DNA of 64,000 nucleotides from contig CM055607.1 in assembly GCA_029379385.1 (NCBI GenBank), positions 19,592,001 to 19,656,000 of the forward strand, given 5' to 3'. Positions 35,240-47,479 of this stretch are shown here, in pieces. Source of the DNA: Quillaja saponaria. Its lineage: Eukaryota > Streptophyta > Magnoliopsida > Fabales > Quillajaceae. Position numbers and translations under genes: made by a program. Under the pieces are notes generated by a model that saw nothing but the letters and a program-made list of their open reading frames with translations, did not search any database and had not been told where the DNA came from. The stretch's first letter is position 1, and every line of letters starts with the position of its first letter.

Positions 35240-36370
35240 TAATCTAGTCTTTCCAAAATTCAATCCACTATCTTTGCCTCATATTCAACTCATTCTAATC
35301 AAATGGATACTTAAGACTATTATGATCCTTATAAACCTCAAATATTTCTCCAAAAAGATAATGTCTCCAAATTTTCAACGCAAATACTCTAACACCTAAC
35401 TCTAAATTGTGAGTAGGATAATTCTCCTCATTAGGTCACAACTGCCTTGATGCATAAGCTACTACACTGCCTTGTAGCATCAAGACACATCACAAACCTC
35501 TTCTTGAAGCATCATTATGAACAGTGAAACTCTCAGGAGGATTCAGGATGATAAACATCGAGGCAGTCGTTAACCTATTCTTTAACTCTTGAAAACTTTG
35601 CACACACTTAGATGTCTATTCCCACTTTACTCCCTTCCTAGTTAACTGAGTAAGTGGCATAGCTATTTTAGAAAATCCTGGAACGAATCTTCTATAATAA
35701 CTAATCAAAACTAAGAAACTTATAATTTCCGTCACACTTTTAGGTGTCTCCCAAGCCATCACTGCTTCTATCTTTTTTAGATCTACTGCCACTCCATGCT
35801 TATAAACCAAAACTTACACTTACTAGACTTAGCATAAAATTTATTTTTCTTCAATAAATCTAAAGCTAACCTTAAATGCTTCTCATGCTCATCTTTATTC
35901 CTTAAATAAATCAAAATATCATTGATGAATACTATCACAAAGTCATCCAAATATGACCTAAAGACTTGATTCATCAAATCCATAAATGTTGTAGGAGCAT
36001 TATTCAATCCAAATGGCATAATTAGAAACTCATTACGTCCAGATCTAGTTCTAAGAGCCATTTTCAGAGCATCCTCTTTAACCTTTAGTTGATGATAACT
36101 AGACCTTAAATCAATCTTTGAAAATATCGACGATCCTTGTAACTGGTCGAACAAATCTAATCTTAGGTCAATGATACTTATCTTAATAGTCATCTTATTT
36201 AACTATCTATAGTCTATACATAAATGCATAAACCCATCCTTCATTGTTACAAGTAACACTGACGGTCCTTAAGATGATATACTAGGTTGAATGTATCCCT
36301 TGTCCACAACTATTTGAGTTGTTTTTTAGCACCAATAATTCTACAGGTGCCATCCTATATGGGGTCTAAA
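35240..36370 (-). pseudogene. Gypsy B reverse transcriptase and RNase H
   Basis: The open stretch 35783-36193 carries [36 protein letters not shown] and [12 protein letters not shown]. The usual catalytic FIDD is FIND, so one essential Asp has become Asn. The next frame (35616-35810) continues with [15 protein letters not shown] and SFLVLISYYRRFVPGFSK, the thumb/connection. RNase H follows leftward to about 35240, with stops. The upstream start near 36330 resembles the TPYRMAPVEL block. Confidence 0.85.
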
Positions 36371-37080
36371 AAATAGGCATCATCTTGGAATAAGGTCAAT
36401 CGCAAATTCTATTTCTTTATCAAGCAGCAAGCCTGGCAGATCATTAGGTAAACCATAAGGATACTACCTTATCACAAAAATATCTTCTAACTTCTTCTCT
36501 TCATTCCCAGTTTCTGTAATAAGGGTTAAATATCCTTCACAACCCTTCCTCATAAGTCTTTTGGCTTGCAAAGTAGACATCAAAGGTACACTTAACCCTT
36601 TTTTCACTACCATTGTAGACATAATCGACATCTCTATCTTACTCTTGCAATCCTAAAGCACTTGCTTAGCTACCAACCAATCCATCCTTAGAATTACATC
36701 AAAATCAGGTATCGATGAACAGATTAAATCTCAATTTCCTATGTAATTCTAGTTCAACGTTCTCACACACTTTTAGGGTTACTACGAAATTTTTGGTAGG
36801 GTTTATACTTCTAAATTATACAGCATCTGACAAAATTTCAAACCTAGTGTATCCTTGCAGGCACATGCTATGAATCAATATGTAGCTCCAGTATCAAACA
36901 ATACATTCATAGAATGTCTATTTAATAGGCACGCATTCTTTAGGGCCTCTAGTCTAGTTAACGAAAACACTCGTCTTGGTGCAGCCAATCTCCCTATTGC
37001 TATTTTCTATTACAAGGAGGACAATTTCGTTCGAAATGTCCTTCTTGACCATATTCATAGTATTTTTTTCCAGTAGTTAG
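36370..37080 (-). pseudogene. Gypsy B protease and gag zinc knuckle remnants
   Basis: The retropepsin end is seen as DVILRMDWLVAKQ near 36690 followed by the LMRKGCEGYLTLI-type linker near 36540. Upstream, near 37020-37070, a CCHC knuckle survives as YYEYGQEGHFERNCPPC. The first two Cys are replaced by Tyr, while His and the last Cys remain. The frame is broken by many stops. Confidence 0.65.
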
Positions 37081-38012
37081 ACATGGTCCCATCCCATGGC
37101 CTTGTCCATATCTTGGTCACAGTCTAAATCCTATATTCAAAAATTGTACTTGTTTCCCCTTATTTACTTGATTACCTTCCCTAACTTCTATAAAATCAAT
37201 CCTTTTATTAGTCCACCATCTTTCATTCTTCCGAGTTCTCTTCGATCCTTCGAACCTTAGTTTTTTTGTTCTTGTTCCTCCTCCTAATACACTTTTTCAG
37301 CAATCTTACACTTATTTACCAACTAGGCAAAGTCTCTTTCTTCCAACATAGCCACCTTGCCCCTATCTCCGGTCTTAATCCTCTTTGAATTTATCTGACT
37401 TCCATACATCATCATGATGTACTATTAAATTCAAAGAAATCCTAGACAAGTCCTTAAATCTAGCCTCATGCTCTGCAATACTCCTATCTTTTTACTGTAA
37501 CCTCAAAAACTTAGCTTCCAACTCTTGCTTCACATTATTCGAAAAGTATTTCTGATGAAATATTTCCTTAAATCTCTACTAATTAATATTAACTCCTCAC
37601 ACCAACATCAACCTCTCCATATTTTTCCACTAAGTGTTTACTTCTCATTCTAATATATAAACAGCTAAAACCAATTTATCCTAATTACTATAGCTTATCA
37701 TACTAAATACTTTTTTTAACTAAGCTAAACATTGCTCTGCAATCATGTAACTTGTTCCTAGAAAAGGAGAGGGATTCGTTTTATGAAAATAATCTATCAT
37801 AGAACCTATTGGTCTAGCTTTCATCTGGGCTCTCTATGTTTTATGTTGTTCGCAACAATGTTTGCGGCAGCCTGAGCAACTGTCATAATGGCTCTCACAA
37901 CATTAGTGGCAGCATTCTGAGCTTCCACTTGCTTTCTTATTATTCCAGATACCCTATCCAAGACAACCACAATACCCTCTAAAATCTTAGATTGTGTCTT
38001 CTTTTGAGCCAT
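37080..38012 (-). pseudogene. Gypsy B gag remnant
   Basis: The N-terminal piece 37821-38012 reads MAQKKTQSKILEGIVVVLD and then an Ala/Val-rich helix ending NIKHREPR. The middle (37300-37760) has gag-like fragments separated by stops. It starts about 270 bases inside the primer-binding site, a normal distance for gag. Confidence 0.55.
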
Positions 38013-38284
38013 CCTTCAATGAAAAGAAAATCCATCAATACCTTAATAATAGTTCTCTAAAATCTCCAATCAATTCATATAACGATTATATATTCCTCAA
38101 AATACAGCAAGATCAAATGCCTATAACCCCAATTCATTCCTTACAATTCTACATTCCTTGAAACACTAACAAGATCCAGAACCTATAACCTCAAATCAAC
38201 TCTCACAATTCTATATTCCTCGAACACAAGCAAGATCCAATACCTATAACTTCACTATACTTCGATAATTCACCTTAAGCTAGA

Positions 38285-38302
38285 ACCTTTGTTATGATAC
38301 CA
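38285..38302 (-). other. Primer-binding site of gypsy B (tRNA-Met type)
   Basis: On the minus strand TGGTATCATAACAAAGGTT resembles the tRNA-iMet-complementary TGGTATCAGAGC site used by many plant gypsy elements. It lies between gag and the LTR-like interval to the right. A second GGTATCATA occurs about 20 bases away. Confidence 0.7.
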
Positions 38303-40596
38303 CCAATAGGCTATAACTATGATACCTTACTCTATGTACAAGTCCTACTAAAGCATCTTGACACTCATGTGACTCTATATAACTATAATTGATTTTAGTG
38401 AAAAATAGTGTGTAATAGAAAGCTAATGTCATATATTGCACTTTGGTTTCATGTGGTTGATTTTATAGTTGTAATCATATTACAGAAGGTTTAGTGGCCT
38501 CTTAAAATTTAAAGTCCTATTAAATTGGAGCTTTTATGTAAAGTGACCCTTTTTATTTGAGAATAAAGACCTTGTTTATAGTAGATTGACATTTCTTGTT
38601 TCATTGTTATTTCCTTAAAGTTACTTTAATTGAAATTAACTTAGTTTACCTAAAATAATAATCCAATTAAGTATATATATTTATAGTTTGTTATCACCAT
38701 TAACTCTTATCATTAATTAAATAAAATCAAAGTTTATTAATATCAAATCTGTAACTTGGCTAAATTAAAGGTTAATGTAGTAGATTCAATTTTAAACCAA
38801 GAGGCTCAGCCTTAAGTCACTCTCATTTATAGTACATAGTGACATATATTTATAGCATGTTGGTGCATATATTCTACTTCTTAGAACAGAGGACTTCTAC
38901 AACAAAACAGAAATCCAACTTAGAGTTTTACATTGACATCTAACAGCCTACTTTATGTTCACCTATTTACAAGAAAAAATAACATCTAAAGCATCCTATC
39001 TACTCCTCCTCCATTGGATCCCAAGTGTCTTCACCATCATAGTAACCTCCCCAAACCTTCCAGTACTTATTCACACAAGTACAATCTTCATACATTCCCA
39101 AATAACATACATAGTAGTAATGGCATGCAATGATATACATATTTGTCACTTCTAGACCTTTCTAGAAAAATAATCAATCTGCTGACATGAAACAAGAGAT
39201 AATTCATTCAAATAAATATAAGAGTTTCAATGTTTTGTTCATAGCATGTGGCAGAAATGCATATACTTTTTTTTTTATGCTAGTACTCAGTTATGCTATG
39301 GAATTATAGATGCAAATAGGGACAATCTAGACTTGTATTCATAATTCAAACAAGTACCATTGAGATTAACCCTTTTAATATATTGGATCTAGGATTATGG
39401 TGTTTGGGACACTTCAAGGGCCAACATGGACTACTCATGCAACATTGTATAAAAACATACACTAAAATTCACTATCTAGCAGTTGATTCATTTCTCACAA
39501 AATTCATGAAATTATTTTGCATGAAGAGTAACTAGGAGAGCAATTGAATAGAAATTTCAATAGAAGTAAAATAGAACCTAATCTAGAAAACACATAATAC
39601 ATACTTGAATTCAAATCAACCAACAACCAAATTCTTCAAATTCTACTACCTAATCTCCCCAAATTCTTCTTAAATCCCTTATAGACTCTCTTCTAAAGGT
39701 TCTTCTGCTACTTAATCCAAACTTAGCACCTCCAGAACTCAACTTCTTACAAGACTGTCCAGAAATTGGTTGTGAAGCATGCAATGTGCTTTACTTGGTT
39801 TGCTAAATCTTTTAATCGGATTAGTTTTTGATTTTGAGTGATGACAGCCTTACATGCAAGAGATTCTTGCTCTAAGTGTCTTTCATTCTCTCTCAGTCTC
39901 TCAATTGTAGAAATTAGAAGAATGGAGGTTGAAGACAACCTTCTTATGCATTTTAATGGCTTAAAAGTCAAATTGTCTCTTATGTCCCTCACTAACTTTA
40001 CTTATACTATTATTTTATTAGGTTAATGGCTTAATAATCATTCCCAGGAATAGATACACTTATATGCCTAATAATCAATCTTCTCTAATCTAACATTGAT
40101 ATATACATATATGTAAGTATGCTATATTATATTACTACTATATGTCCACTTATACAATTGTACACAAATATATTATTTCTATTAAGCTTTTGTTTTGTAT
40201 TTACTAGCATGCACATCATCTTTATTTAATTATCTATTCTATTTTATTTCCATTAACATGTACTGGCTATCTTGTTATAGACTCCCTTGTTTGTATGATT
40301 AATGTATTCTTAATTTGTTTGTAGATTAATTTTCTAAGCATGTAAGTGAAGTAATCCAATTATCAATTTACAAATTCTAAGTGTTCCAAGTTTACCTATC
40401 TTAACTTGGTTCACAAGTTTATATAAATACATTCCTATATATAAACTTACTTTAACTCTGTCTTCAAGCATGTCCTATATTTCCTAACCAATCAACTTGG
40501 TCTATACTACTTAACACATTCTATTATAATAACACAATATCTACTTATTTGCTAAGTTACACATGCAAAAAAGCTTAATTTAGATGAGGCATTACA
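38303..40596 (-). repeat. LTR interval between gypsy B and gypsy C
   Basis: The left edge touches the gypsy B primer-binding site, and the right edge (TGTAATGCCTCATC on the minus strand) touches a purine-rich tract of gypsy C. It therefore holds the 5' LTR end of B and the 3' LTR start of C. Its 2.3 kb length would fit one LTR shared in a tandem arrangement, or two partial LTRs joined inside. A TATA-like TATATAAATACATT occurs on the plus strand near 40420. No coding domain was recognised, although GYYDGEDTWDPMEEE followed by a stop can be read on minus near 39000. Confidence 0.55.
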
Positions 40597-40639
40597 TATA
40601 TCCATCCTTACAGAAAATTTTGTCCTCAAAATTTAAAGT

Positions 40640-40910
40640 TGCCTCACCAAATAACTACTGATAAGCAGTCTTGATCTCAGCCTCTTTCTCCCAAGTTGCA
40701 TCCTGCTTAATGTAGCCTTTCCAAGTTACCTTCATAAGTGGTATGGCTTGACCTCTTACAAACTCAATTTTCCTTACCACAATTCTAGTTGCTTGAGGTT
40801 GAGTTACTAAATTACTTTCTTCCCTTATAGGCTTATACTTTAAAACATGACTCAGATCAAGTTTGTACTTCCTCAACTTGATCTGAGTCATGCACATTAC
40901 TCATACTTAA
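40640..40910 (-). pseudogene. Gypsy C chromodomain tail
   Basis: The open stretch 40655-40897 reads LDLSHVLKYKPIREES, QATRIVVRKIEFVRGQAIPL, MKVTWKGYIKQDATWEKEAE. The VTWKG then ATWE spacing is the signature of the plant chromovirus C-terminal chromodomain. It is followed by the FDEDK-like GAGGACAAAATTTTC end and the purine tract before the LTR at 40596. The frame is short but intact locally. Confidence 0.8.
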
Positions 40911-40999
40911 TGGCAAAGCTAGTCTATATGCTACCTTTCCTATCCTTTCCAAGATCTCTGAAGGTCCAATGTACATATATTTTAGTTTCTCGTGATTTA

Positions 41000-41910
41000 G
41001 TCCTTCCATAACCAGTAGTAGGAGTAGCCTTCAAAAAGATATGATCATTTACTTCAAACTCTAAAGGCCTCCTCCTTTTATAAGTATAGCTTTTCTGCCT
41101 ACTTTGTGCTTTTTTAACCTATCCCTTATCTTCTCTATGGTTGCAATTATTTGTTGTACAAGGTTAGGTCCTATGAGTTGATTTTCTCTATTTTTGTCCA
41201 GCATATAGGTGACCTACGTCTTCTACTATACAAAACTTCATAAGGTTCCATTTAAAGGCTTTGATGGTATGAGTTGTTATAAGTGAACTCTGACAATGGT
41301 AAGTAGTCATCCCAATTCCCTTTAAACTCTAAAATAGAAGCCCTTAACATGTCTTCAAGTGTTTGGATGGTTCTCTCTGATTGTCCAACTGTTTGAGGAT
41401 GATAAGCAGTACTAAACTTCAACTTAGTTCCTACAGCTTTCTGAAGTGCTTTCCAAAACTTTGAAGTAAATCTTGGCTCCTTATCTGAAATCACACTCTT
41501 AAGAACTCCATGTAATCTTATAATCTCCCTTATGTAAATTAGTGCTAACTTTTCTAGTGAATAATTCAATCTGATGGACAGGAAATATGCCAACTTGGTC
41601 AATCTGTCTGTAACTACCCATACAACATCATTGCCACTCGAGGTTCTAGGTAAACCCAGTAAAAAGTCTATGGTCTCTTAATCTAACTTTCACTCTGGTA
41701 TTTCAATAGGCTATAGTAGCCCTGCAGGCCTTTGATGCTTAATTTTAACCATTTGAAGGGTCAAACATTGAGTGACATACGTAGCAATTTACTTTTTCAT
41801 CCATGACCACCAACAATGCCTTCTAAGGTCTCTACACATCTTAGTTGTACCTGGATGGATTGAATACTTAGCCCTATGAGCTCATCTAAGATTAGTTTCT
41901 TCAACTCTAT
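41000..41910 (-). pseudogene. Gypsy C integrase
   Basis: The open stretch 41252-41602 is the core: MTKLAYFLSIRLNYSLEKLA, IIRLHGVLKSVISDKEPRFT, YHPQTVGQSERTIQTLEDML and FTYNNSYH. The second Asp (SDKEP) and the Glu (QSER) are retained. The zinc-binding part lies near 41760-41900 with CRDLRRHCWW-like sequence broken by stops. The C-terminal domain is at 41000-41200. Confidence 0.85.
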
Positions 41911-42239
41911 TGACTTAGGTACACGAATTTTGCTCTGAAACACGAAACAACCTTTGCCCATCTTCATTAAACCCTTTTCTGCCTTTTAGTGTCTAATTTC
42001 TGTTTAACACCTTACAATTACTCATCCTTCAACTGAGTTACTTTTAATCTCTACCTTTAATCTAGCTACATACTCAACCACCTCAACTGTATACATTTGG
42101 TGTTCACCCTATGCACTTTAGATTTAAATCCCTAAACTCCTCAAGCAATGCATGTTCTTGAATCATCATAGTACCTATACACCTAGTCTTCCTACTCAAG
42201 GCATCTGCTGCTACATTGGCTTTACCTGAATGGTACTTC

Positions 42240-43390
42240 AATTCACATTGGTAATCCTTAAGGAATTCTACCTATCGCCTTTGCCTCATATTCAATTCAT
42301 TTTGGTCAAATTAATAGTTCAAGCTCTTATGGTCATATACACCTCAAACTTTTCACTAAACATATAATGCATCCAAAATTTTAAAGCAAACACCACTGCT
42401 ACTAGTTCTAAGTCATGTGTTGGGTAATTTTCTTCATGTGGTCTTAACTACCTTAAAGCATAGGCAACTATCCTCCCTTGCTACATTAACACACAACCTA
42501 AACCCTTTTTGGAATCATCACTATACATTACAAATTTATCTTCCAAATTTGGTATTACCAGCATAGGTGCTGAAGTCAATCTCTCTTTCAATTCTTCAGA
42601 ACTCTTTTGGTAGCTTGTAGTATATTCCCACTTGACCCATTTTTTGGTTAGTCTAGTCAATGTCTTGGCTATTTCGGAAAATTCTTGCACAAACCTTCCA
42701 TAGTACCTTGCTAAACCTAAAAAGCTCCTAACCTTAATCACACTTATAGGTTGTTCCCACTTTAACACTGCCTCAATCTTCTTAAGGTCTACTGCCACCC
42801 TTTCACCATTTATGACATGCCCTAAAAATGTTACTTCCTTAAACCAGAACTCACACTTGTTTAACTTAGCATACAGCCTTTCATGCTTCAAAGTCTGTAG
42901 TATAGTTTTCAAGTGTTCCTCTTGCTTTTCAACATTCTTAAAGTAAACAAGGATGTCATCTATGAAGACTCTCACAAACTTGTCTTAATATAGCCTAAAG
43001 ACTCTGTTCATAAGGTCCATGAATGCTGTTAGGTCATTGATTAACCCAAAAGCTATTACCACAAACTCAAAGTGCCTATATCTGGTTTTAAAGGCTATAT
43101 TAGGTACATCCTCATTCTTAACCCTTAACTGATGATATCCTGACCTCAAGTTAATCTTGGAGAACACTGAAGCCCCTTCCAATTGATCTAGTAGTCATCA
43201 ATCATAGTAGTGGGTATTTATTCTTTATCGTAACCATGTTAAGCTATCTATAATATATACAAAGTCTAAGTAAGTCATCCTTCTTCTTAAAAAACAAAAA
43301 TGGTGCCCCCTACAGTGATGTACAAATTTGATGTAGCCTTTCTCTAATATTCTTCCAACTAGGTTTTCAACTCTTTTAGTTTAACAGGAG
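42240..43390 (-). pseudogene. Gypsy C reverse transcriptase and RNase H, main part
   Basis: 43182-42985 reads [20 protein letters not shown] with FVVIAFGL. 42975-42481 reads MRVFIDDILVYFKN, then LNKCEFWFKEVTFLGHVI, SFLGLARYYGRFVQEFSEIA and FVMYSDDSKKGLGCVLM. The catalytic FIDD is intact, and the RNase H start (YSDDSKKGLG) shows D-A changed to D-D. Beyond 42480 RNase H runs to about 42200 with stops. The upstream RT start is on the other side of the Athila insert, at 54242 onward. Confidence 0.88.
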
Positions 43391-43395
43391 TCATC

Positions 43396-44902
43396 TGATA
43401 AGGATTTAACAAATGCAAGCAAACGTATCATCCTCAAGTAATATAGTAATAAAGAGAGACCGTTCTCACAAAAAATGAGTTACTTTTTAATGCTAATTAC
43501 CAATATGATACAACCTAACTCTAATTAAGCTAATGCAAATACATAAGTTTTTAATTAATTTATAAAAATATTAAAATTAAGCCTAGGTTCATGACATCCC
43601 TAACACTTTACCTTATTAACTTTAATTCAATTCAATTCATGCAATAGCTTAATGTTAACTCAGATTTCTTAATCAATTACTATCATATTCCTATGTCTAC
43701 CAATTATATATTTCTCTTAGTCTAATTTCCTATATTCTCATGAGAATTATTCTAAGACAAACTTATTAAGAACCAATCCTAGTTACTTACAGTAAAAGAG
43801 TATATTTCTATCTCTTAAAAAATTAAATTATATAAACAATCCAAACATAAGTTATATTGCATAAGGCTAATCCCAAGACTGAATCTTCCAAGTCAATTCC
43901 AAAATTCCTAATCAATTTAACAGATGAACAATCAATTAGAAGCATTAAGAGCAAGGCAATATAAATATTAAAGCTAAAACATGCATTTAATTAAAACTAA
44001 AGTCACATTGACTACTTGTGAGCTCAATTGTTACCTCTAGAATATGACTACTCCATACTAACTACTGGAAACATAAACAATAATAACATAACCATTATCA
44101 GTAAATAGAAAATAGAAAATAAGAAGAAGAGAGTAGAAACTAGAAGTTGTCAAAACTTCGGGTCTCATTTCGCTCCTTAGCACTCTCTATCAAAGCTTTG
44201 GTATATCTTAAAGCTTCAACATTCCCTTTTATTTATAGACCTTTTCCTCTTAGTTTAATTAAAATAGGATTCTTCAAAATACGTATAGGCATCATGGCGT
44301 GTGTGTATTTAACGCTGCAGTGTTGAAGGTTCTGTTCAATTCGATTAAGACTTCATCTTGTCTCACCATGTTTTCATATACATGCGCATTACAATGCTAA
44401 TCCTTTGCATGGTTTACGAAATTCATTAGCAGATTGGCGTTATGGCTTCAGGATCAAAGTGCCACCTCCTATCTCTTTTTACGATTTTTATGGGCAGATT
44501 AACTTCGTTGCGCCGTGGCTTCAATCACTAAGCGTCGTGGCTTCCAGTTCATTGACTTATTTTCTTTTCCTCATTTTTTTTTTAGCACCACGGCTTAATC
44601 TTAGTTACGTCGCATTTCTTTGACTTTTTCATCAAATTCTTCCTTTTGTGGTGGTGTGGCTTCATGTTCTTCAGTGCTGTGACGCTTGTTGAAATCCTTT
44701 CCTTCTTTCACCACAACTAGGACATTGTAATGATACCTAAAATTAAATACCAAAATTGGTAAAACTACTCCTAATTAAGTTAAAAACTCTTAAAACAACT
44801 AAAACACTATATTTGACTAATATTTTAACTCATAACCCTAGAATTTAACATAAAATATGAATTAAAAGCATAGTGAAATAGCTCTATTTCATAGAGTTAT
44901 CA
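43396..44902 (-). repeat. Athila 3' LTR (left)
   Basis: On the minus strand it starts TGATAACTCTATGAAATAG and ends AAATCCTTATCA. It contains the GTGAGAACGGTCTC block near 43455, and a GC-rich block with GCGTCGTGGC and GCGCCGTGGC near 44510-44545. It pairs with 52709-54236. Confidence 0.9.
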
Positions 44903-44935
44903 CATCCCTAAATCTAATATTTTGCTAGTCCCAAG
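44903..44935 (-). other. Athila polypurine tract region
   Basis: On the minus strand the sequence reads GGGACTAGCAAAATATTAG, then ATTTAGGGATG immediately before the LTR start TGATAAC. It matches the GGGACTAGCAA and TTTGGGGGTG context typical of Athila-type elements, with some purines lost. Confidence 0.75.
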
Positions 44936-45989
44936 CAAAAATAAAGAAAACAAACAAACAAAAATTACATTTAACCTATCATTGATGAGCTAATTATTCC
45001 CTAAAAATTCTTGAATTTTATAACAAAGATTTAACTTAAGACAAAACACAAGTATAATTTCGAATTTATCATGTTCAGACTAACCTCGTGTGTGTGTGCA
45101 AGGCATCGTCATTCAAGTTACATGGCTACAAGAATATATTCAAAATAACTCAAAGACTAATCTTAACTCCTAAAACTTCACCTTTCCTTCCTCTCTCCAC
45201 TAATGTAGGCTTATTCTTATCAAAAATCGTTAAGTCTTTAATTCAGCTTGTAATACAACACAATTTGATGTGTGTGTGTGCAAGACAAAGGTTTGATGAA
45301 CGAACTTTTTAGCCTTAAATACCCTAAGCACAATTTCTTTATATGAGCTCACCCTTCTTTTCCACTTTTTCTTTGATAAGGTGTTAATTCTCTTTCACTG
45401 GGCTTTAACTATTTCGTCTCATGATTTTGTCACCTGATATATCATTTCTTGTGCACGCATAAATGCTCTCCACTTTTTCTTCCTTTTATTTCTTTTATTT
45501 TTCAACCAAACCTTTGATTTGTAGACAAATTTTCAAGGAATTTTCATATACTTCCCCCAAACTTAATTTTTATCAAGTGGGATGATCAAAATATTTTTTA
45601 TTTTCTTTCTTGTGTTGCACTCATCCTCATAGACTTGCTTCAAGCTCATTCTCTTTTTAAAACTCAATGTTACTACATATTGAATATGCTCAAAGTAATA
45701 AGGTGCAAATGGGTCTTATAAACAAAGGATTTGTTAGCATATACATGTGCTAGAAAGAATAGGCATTAGGCTCAAGAATGGGTAACTAAGGAAATATTAA
45801 ATCAAAGGTGGATATACAAAGGCTCTATCAGTCCAAAGATGGCCTAAATCATATTCTCAAATAAGTTTCACCTAGAATTTTGCTTTAAGAGGAATTCTTA
45901 CTAATTGAAGATATCAAAAAGAGTCTAAGGTTATAGAGAAAAGATCATTAAAAATAACAACCCTAAGTGACACATTACAACCTAAATAC
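44936..45989. other. Athila 3' internal non-coding region
   Basis: Between the env-like region and the 3' LTR there are only short broken frames, and two TGTGTGTGTGCAAG repeats (near 45090 and 45272). Such long non-coding 3' regions are usual in Athila elements. Confidence 0.5.
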
Positions 45990-47195
45990 CGTATCTAAAT
46001 AATTACACATAAATAAGGGTTAACTAATCATACAAATAAAGAACTACAAAACTAAAAGTTACCCCCTAAACCTAAACTAAACAGTGTCCTAATGTTGAAG
46101 AAATGAAGAAAAACAAGAAAAAAAAATAAACAAAAGGAAATTCAAAAGATAAAAAGAACCCCTTTCATTCATCAAAATCTATATCAATGGTGGGAATGTA
46201 GAAGGATCCTATCCTCCTTGCTACAGATCCTTAGCAACTTGTTATTCTGATAATTAACTGCATAGTTGTACTACCAATGCTCTGCACACTACACCTTTAA
46301 TCTAGAGAGTCGCTGAGCCAAGGTCAATCTCTGCGTACCAATCATCATGGGCAAAGTTGGAGTTGTTGGATCACCTTCTCCTGCTTTGAAGTTAAGACTC
46401 AGAAACTTATTCATTAACTTGTCATCAATTGACCCTTTCTGAATGGCCAATGGTTTAGTGTCCTCCCAAATCACACCAGTCTCTCGATATAGTTCAGTGA
46501 TAAGGGAGGAGAATCATATGTCTAAGTGTCCATTGTTTATAGCCTGTAATATAACATTGTGTATAATATGACCAATATCAAAGGATATACCTCTCACTAT
46601 AGAGACTAGGATTGCTCGCTCCTTGGTCACATCACTGGCATGTCTATAAGCTAGGTAGGACATTAGTAAGCACGAAGTAATACCATACCCTTGTAGCAAC
46701 CATTAACTGACTAGCCTTGAAGTGCACTAGTTCTTCATTAGTTAATTTCCAAGTGGAGCCTTGGTAGCACAAAGCATTGATGACAGCAACATAGTCTACT
46801 ATACCACTTGCATAGGCCACATATTAATCGGTCTCTGGAATATCAAGGATTCCATAGTAAGCATTGATCATCATGCTTGTGAAAGACACCATCTTCCTTT
46901 GAACCATAACCTTACTTTCATGGTGCTCCACAAGGTTGGTGTAGAACTCTCTAGCTAATGCAATTACTCCAGCAGAGGGCAGTGCACACAAGTTCACCTA
47001 ATTCCTTTCATCAATTTGACAGGCTATGTTTCTAAAACAATTAGGGATGAGTTACTAACCTTGTTGAGCCATAATTTTCTTGTTCGTTAGCTGTTCATGC
47101 AACTGTTTCTCTGTTGCAGTGGCGATAAATTGACTGCTATCAAAACTTGGTCCAGCAAATTAAGTACGCTTAGTATCCTTAGTCTTTGGTCCCAT
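45990..47195 (-). pseudogene. Athila env-like / putative plant transposon protein domain
   Basis: Downstream of integrase, a frame starts MGPKTKDTKRT at 47195 and stops at once. The sequence then continues with FIATATEKQLHEQLTNKK. The open stretch 46514-46699 holds SDVTKERAILVSIVRGISFD and IGHIIHNVILQAINNGHLDI, the conserved KERA-LL-xIVTGxxINVGxII block of the protein found after pol in Athila/Calypso elements. 46289-46474 continues it. The family is sometimes called envelope-like, but no transmembrane function can be shown here. Confidence 0.7.
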
Positions 47196-47479
47196 TATCC
47201 TGAAGGAAAAACAACAATGTCAACCACAAGCCCATAATCAACAATGAGTCTCCGACCCAACAGAGCATTTAGGCAAGATTCTCAGGCATTTTAGTATCAA
47301 CATCACATCATCCATGTACTACCCATCAATATGCATCATCCAACCCCCAAACTTACTTTCATTATCAAAAGATTAGCAAAGTGTATTCAAGTATTATGAA
47401 AAATGGGACATAATAAGATCATTTTGCACCAATGTCATCTATCATTATGAAGTGCTCAGTTTAAAGTCATCGGCTTGAG

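Larger units (their letters stand above)
34286..38302 (-). mobile_element. Decayed Ty3/gypsy retrotransposon B
   Basis: Read right to left, the element has a tRNA-Met-type primer-binding site (38285-38302), gag, a zinc knuckle, protease, RT, RNase H and the start of integrase. Integrase is cut off at about 34286 by LTR sequence. The order identifies Ty3/gypsy. Stops are scattered throughout. It differs in sequence from gypsy C immediately to its right, so the two are separate families or subfamilies. Confidence 0.85.
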
